Source: S015-6 sp964384945 (GTDB lineage: Bacteria; Desulfobacterota; DSWW01). From it: a stretch of 33,799 nucleotides of DNA. The notes below the pieces were generated by a model that worked only from the letters and a program-made list of their open reading frames with translations, did no database searches and was not told where the DNA came from. A program made the translations under genes and the position numbers. The stretch lies in NCBI GenBank assembly GCA_964384945.1, contig CAYLMK010000040.1, forward strand, positions 1-33,799. The letters run 5' to 3'. Shown here piece after piece: positions 31,986 to 33,799 of the stretch. Position 1 is the stretch's first letter, and each line of letters starts with the position of its first letter.

Positions 31986-33311
31986 GTGAAGAATTCACTT
32001 GCAGGTGTCTTGGTTGTTGCTTTCATCGCAACTTTCACCTGTCAGCAGGTCTACGGGGGCGAGAAGACGAGAATGGGCGCGGAAATGGACGGGAATGCCG
32101 ACGGAGAGATCACCCCCTTTGAAGGCGCCAAGGGGCTTGTGTGCCCGAGCGACTACAAGAAGGGACAGTACCTCCCGAACCCGTACAGGGAGGAAAAACC
32201 CAGCTTCCGCATCGACCACACGAATGTGGGAAAGTACGAGGAGCGGTTGTCTCCCGGACAGATCGTGCGCCTGAAGAGGAACAAGAACTTCTACATGAAT
32301 GTCTACCCCACACACCGAAACATGGAATTCTGTGAAGAATTCTATGTTGCCACGGAGAAGAACAGGCAAACGGCGCACCTGGACGAAAAGAACATCCTCC
32401 AAGGCTTCAACGGCGGGGTCGCCTTTCCCGAGCCCAAGAACGGGTACCAAGCCATCTGGAATGTGAAGCGGCCGTACGTGGGAGACGACGCCATCGCCAC
32501 GGAGTGTCGGCGTGTCGTCAGCCCGAACGGGAAGATCAAGAAAACCGAAAGGACGACCAAGGTCCTCACCTTCGACGAGAGGCGGCTGAAGGGCGGCATG
32601 GAGAACCCGGACGCCTTGTCCTACAAGATCCTCTCCTACTATTCCTATCCGGCAGACGAGGCGGGCACGAGCTACCTGACGTTTGGATATCAGGACGACG
32701 ATCGGCTCGAGGACGCCTGGTTATACCTGCCCACCTTGCGGAGGATCCGCCGGGCGCCCACCATGACGGGGGGCGGCCAACTGGACGGCGAAAGCACGAT
32801 GGACGAATTGGGCTTCGAATTCCGCGGGCCGGTGAACGACTGGACATGGAAGCTCCTGGGCAAGAAGGAAATGTACATCCCGGTGAACAACTACGATATC
32901 TGGGAGATCGGCGCTTCGGACTCGGAAGAGTGCCTGGCCGGAGACATCAACCCGGCCCGCCTTCGCTATGAACTGCGGCGAGTCTGGGTCGTGGAGGGGA
33001 CCGTCCGGGAAGGGCTGAGCCACCCTTACGGGAAGAGGGTCGGTTATTACGATGAGGACACCTGGCAGCCCGCCGTTGCGGATCGATACGACAGGCGAGG
33101 AAACCTCTGGCGAATGATCGAAGCTTATACGACCTACGACTATTGCCAGAGGATGCGGGTCGTTCCGGCGATCATTTATCTCAACCTCGAATCAGGAAGG
33201 TACGAACTCCAGGGAGGATGCCGCACGGAGGAGAGCGTGCTCGGCATCTACGACACCAACCTGGACGAAGAGATGTTCACGGTGCAGGCATTGAGGAAAC
33301 AGGGAAGGTAG
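31986..33311 (+). CDS. Exported DUF1329 protein
   Basis: A 441-aa protein with a signal peptide (MKNSLAGVLVVAFIATFTCQQVYG, probable cleavage before GEK). Its body is DUF1329-like (LolA/LppX-related fold): GYQAIWNVKRPYVGDDA, DDDRLEDAWLYLPTLRRIRR, MDELGFEFRGPVNDWTWKLLG. DUF1329 proteins are often encoded with DUF1302 outer-membrane proteins and RND/MmpL exporters in clusters for hydrophobic-compound use; none is adjacent here. The start is GTG 31986 with GGAGG, which places the signal peptide at the N-terminus; the frame is open further upstream into the hydratase gene. It is last in the regulator operon, and a role moving a hydrophobic substrate across the envelope is inference. Confidence 0.82.
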   Translation: MKNSLAGVLVVAFIATFTCQQVYGGEKTRMGAEMDGNADGEITPFEGAKGLVCPSDYKKGQYLPNPYREEKPSFRIDHTNVGKYEERLSPGQIVRLKRNKNFYMNVYPTHRNMEFCEEFYVATEKNRQTAHLDEKNILQGFNGGVAFPEPKNGYQAIWNVKRPYVGDDAIATECRRVVSPNGKIKKTERTTKVLTFDERRLKGGMENPDALSYKILSYYSYPADEAGTSYLTFGYQDDDRLEDAWLYLPTLRRIRRAPTMTGGGQLDGESTMDELGFEFRGPVNDWTWKLLGKKEMYIPVNNYDIWEIGASDSEECLAGDINPARLRYELRRVWVVEGTVREGLSHPYGKRVGYYDEDTWQPAVADRYDRRGNLWRMIEAYTTYDYCQRMRVVPAIIYLNLESGRYELQGGCRTEESVLGIYDTNLDEEMFTVQALRKQGR

Positions 33312-33386
33312 GCCCGGATCGAAAAGAAGCCGACCACCCGTAACAAAACGACAGGCGTCTTTCGAAAGGGAAGTCGGAATACGTCC

Positions 33387-33403
33387 CGCCCGGTTACCGG
33401 GCG
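33387..33403. repeat. CGCCCGG-TTA-CCGGGCG hairpin at the convergent gene ends
   Basis: A perfect 7-bp stem whose 3-nt loop is the stop codon of the fragment at 33394. It lies between converging reading frames and may help end transcription, but no T-tract is present. Apart from this, 33312-33393 shows nothing. Confidence 0.4.
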
Positions 33404-33762
33404 CATCGCCCCCCGCGATTGTTCCCGTGGCGGTCGGCATGACAGAAATCGCAGCGATTGGCCACGCGAAGGCCGAACTCGCTGTGGTCCCAGGACCCGC
33501 CGCGCATCACGCGCTGCATCCCTGTCGCAGGGCCTGTCGGGTCATTCGTCGGACTGACGGAATAGAAGTTTTCATTGTACCAGTCGGTTACCCATTCCCA
33601 GACATTTCCGGCCATATCGTACAGTCCGTAGCCGTTGGGGGGAAAGGATTCGACCGCGGCCGTATCCCCCAGATTCATATCATAATTGGCATCCGCGCTG
33701 CTGATGGTATCTCCCCAGGGAAAGCGTTTTCCGGCCAGACCGCCCCGGGGCTTGTCAAGAAC
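33394..33762 (-). pseudogene. 5'-truncated formylglycine-generating-enzyme/sulfatase-modifying-factor-like fragment
   Basis: The frame encodes the C-terminal part of an FGE-sulfatase (SUMF1-like) domain: GGLAGKRFPWGDTISSADANYDMN, then GYGLYDMAGNVWEWVTDWY, MRGGSWDHSEFGLRVANR and the terminal RGGRCAR. The usual preceding part (EVTNxxY, LPTEAEWEyAAR) is missing. In its place an in-frame TAA at 33765-33763 interrupts the frame directly before VLDKPRGGL. An ATG inside (33678) could start a shorter peptide, but it would lack half the fold. It is probably a decayed gene or a recombination junction; the remaining 37 nt to the window end do not show the missing part. Confidence 0.75.
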
Positions 33763-33799
33763 TTAGTTGAAATTCTTTTGGAGGCTCCCCGACCATTCT

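Noticed and set aside
33192..33440. 82-aa minus-strand frame at the end of the DUF1329 gene
   Set aside because: It is antisense to a well-supported gene end and has no domain or ribosome site.

Overview
This is a GC-rich bacterial segment. Its gene content suggests an anaerobic, hydrocarbon- or aromatic-degrading deltaproteobacterium (Desulfobacterota): an ethylbenzene-dehydrogenase-like molybdoenzyme, many CoA-ester catabolic genes with DUF35/thiolase pairs, a B12-dependent acyl-CoA mutase, and dense short palindromic repeats. The taxonomic call is inference from gene families; there is no rRNA or tRNA marker.

Layout. 1-381: palindromic repeats, then a good promoter. 382-3297: a Tat-exported type II DMSO-reductase-family catalytic subunit with no partner subunits in view. 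3301-4546: two arrays of an 18-bp perfect hairpin repeated about every 56 bp, bracketing a 97-aa GIY-YIG nuclease gene. 4547-6171 (minus): OFA/MCT-like MFS transporter and a small membrane protein behind a promoter with a palindrome in its spacer. 6494-14027 (minus): an efflux operon of TetR regulator, periplasmic adaptor, an RND pump fused in frame to a TolC-like outer-membrane factor, and a CapA-like protein. 14356-22298 (minus): seven-gene CoA operon of acyl-CoA dehydrogenase, fused CoA-transferase-like protein, DUF35, thiolase-like, thiolase-like, DUF35, acyl-CoA ligase. 22722-24631 (plus): DUF362 iron-sulfur-like protein and MaoC hydratase. 24670-28821 (minus): two-subunit B12 mutase, enoyl-CoA hydratase, acyl-CoA dehydrogenase. 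29118-33311 (plus): FCD/GntR regulator, thiolase, enoyl-CoA hydratase, DUF1329 protein. 33394-33762: 5'-truncated formylglycine-generating-enzyme-like fragment.

How it fits together. Four promoter regions of the CoA genes (both sides of 22299-22721 and both sides of 28822-29117) carry the same operator-like word, T(A/G)GTC(T/A)GACC(A/T), close to FadR-type GntR operators. The GntR gene lies inside the set, so 14356-33311 looks like one regulon for one catabolic pathway: activation by the ligase, dehydrogenation, hydration, carbon-skeleton rearrangement by the mutase, and cleavage by thiolases or retro-aldol-type DUF35/thiolase complexes. Several central enzymes lack canonical catalytic residues. 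The mutase lacks the active-site His and Arg of methylmalonyl-CoA mutase. The two thiolase-like proteins each lack a different half of the catalytic pair. The CoA-transferase-like protein lacks the nucleophilic Glu. The substrate cannot be named from sequence.

The two most unusual items outside the pathway are the repeat-bracketed GIY-YIG cassette, which resembles a REP/RAYT arrangement with a different nuclease, and the RND-TolC fusion with an internal signal-peptide-like segment.
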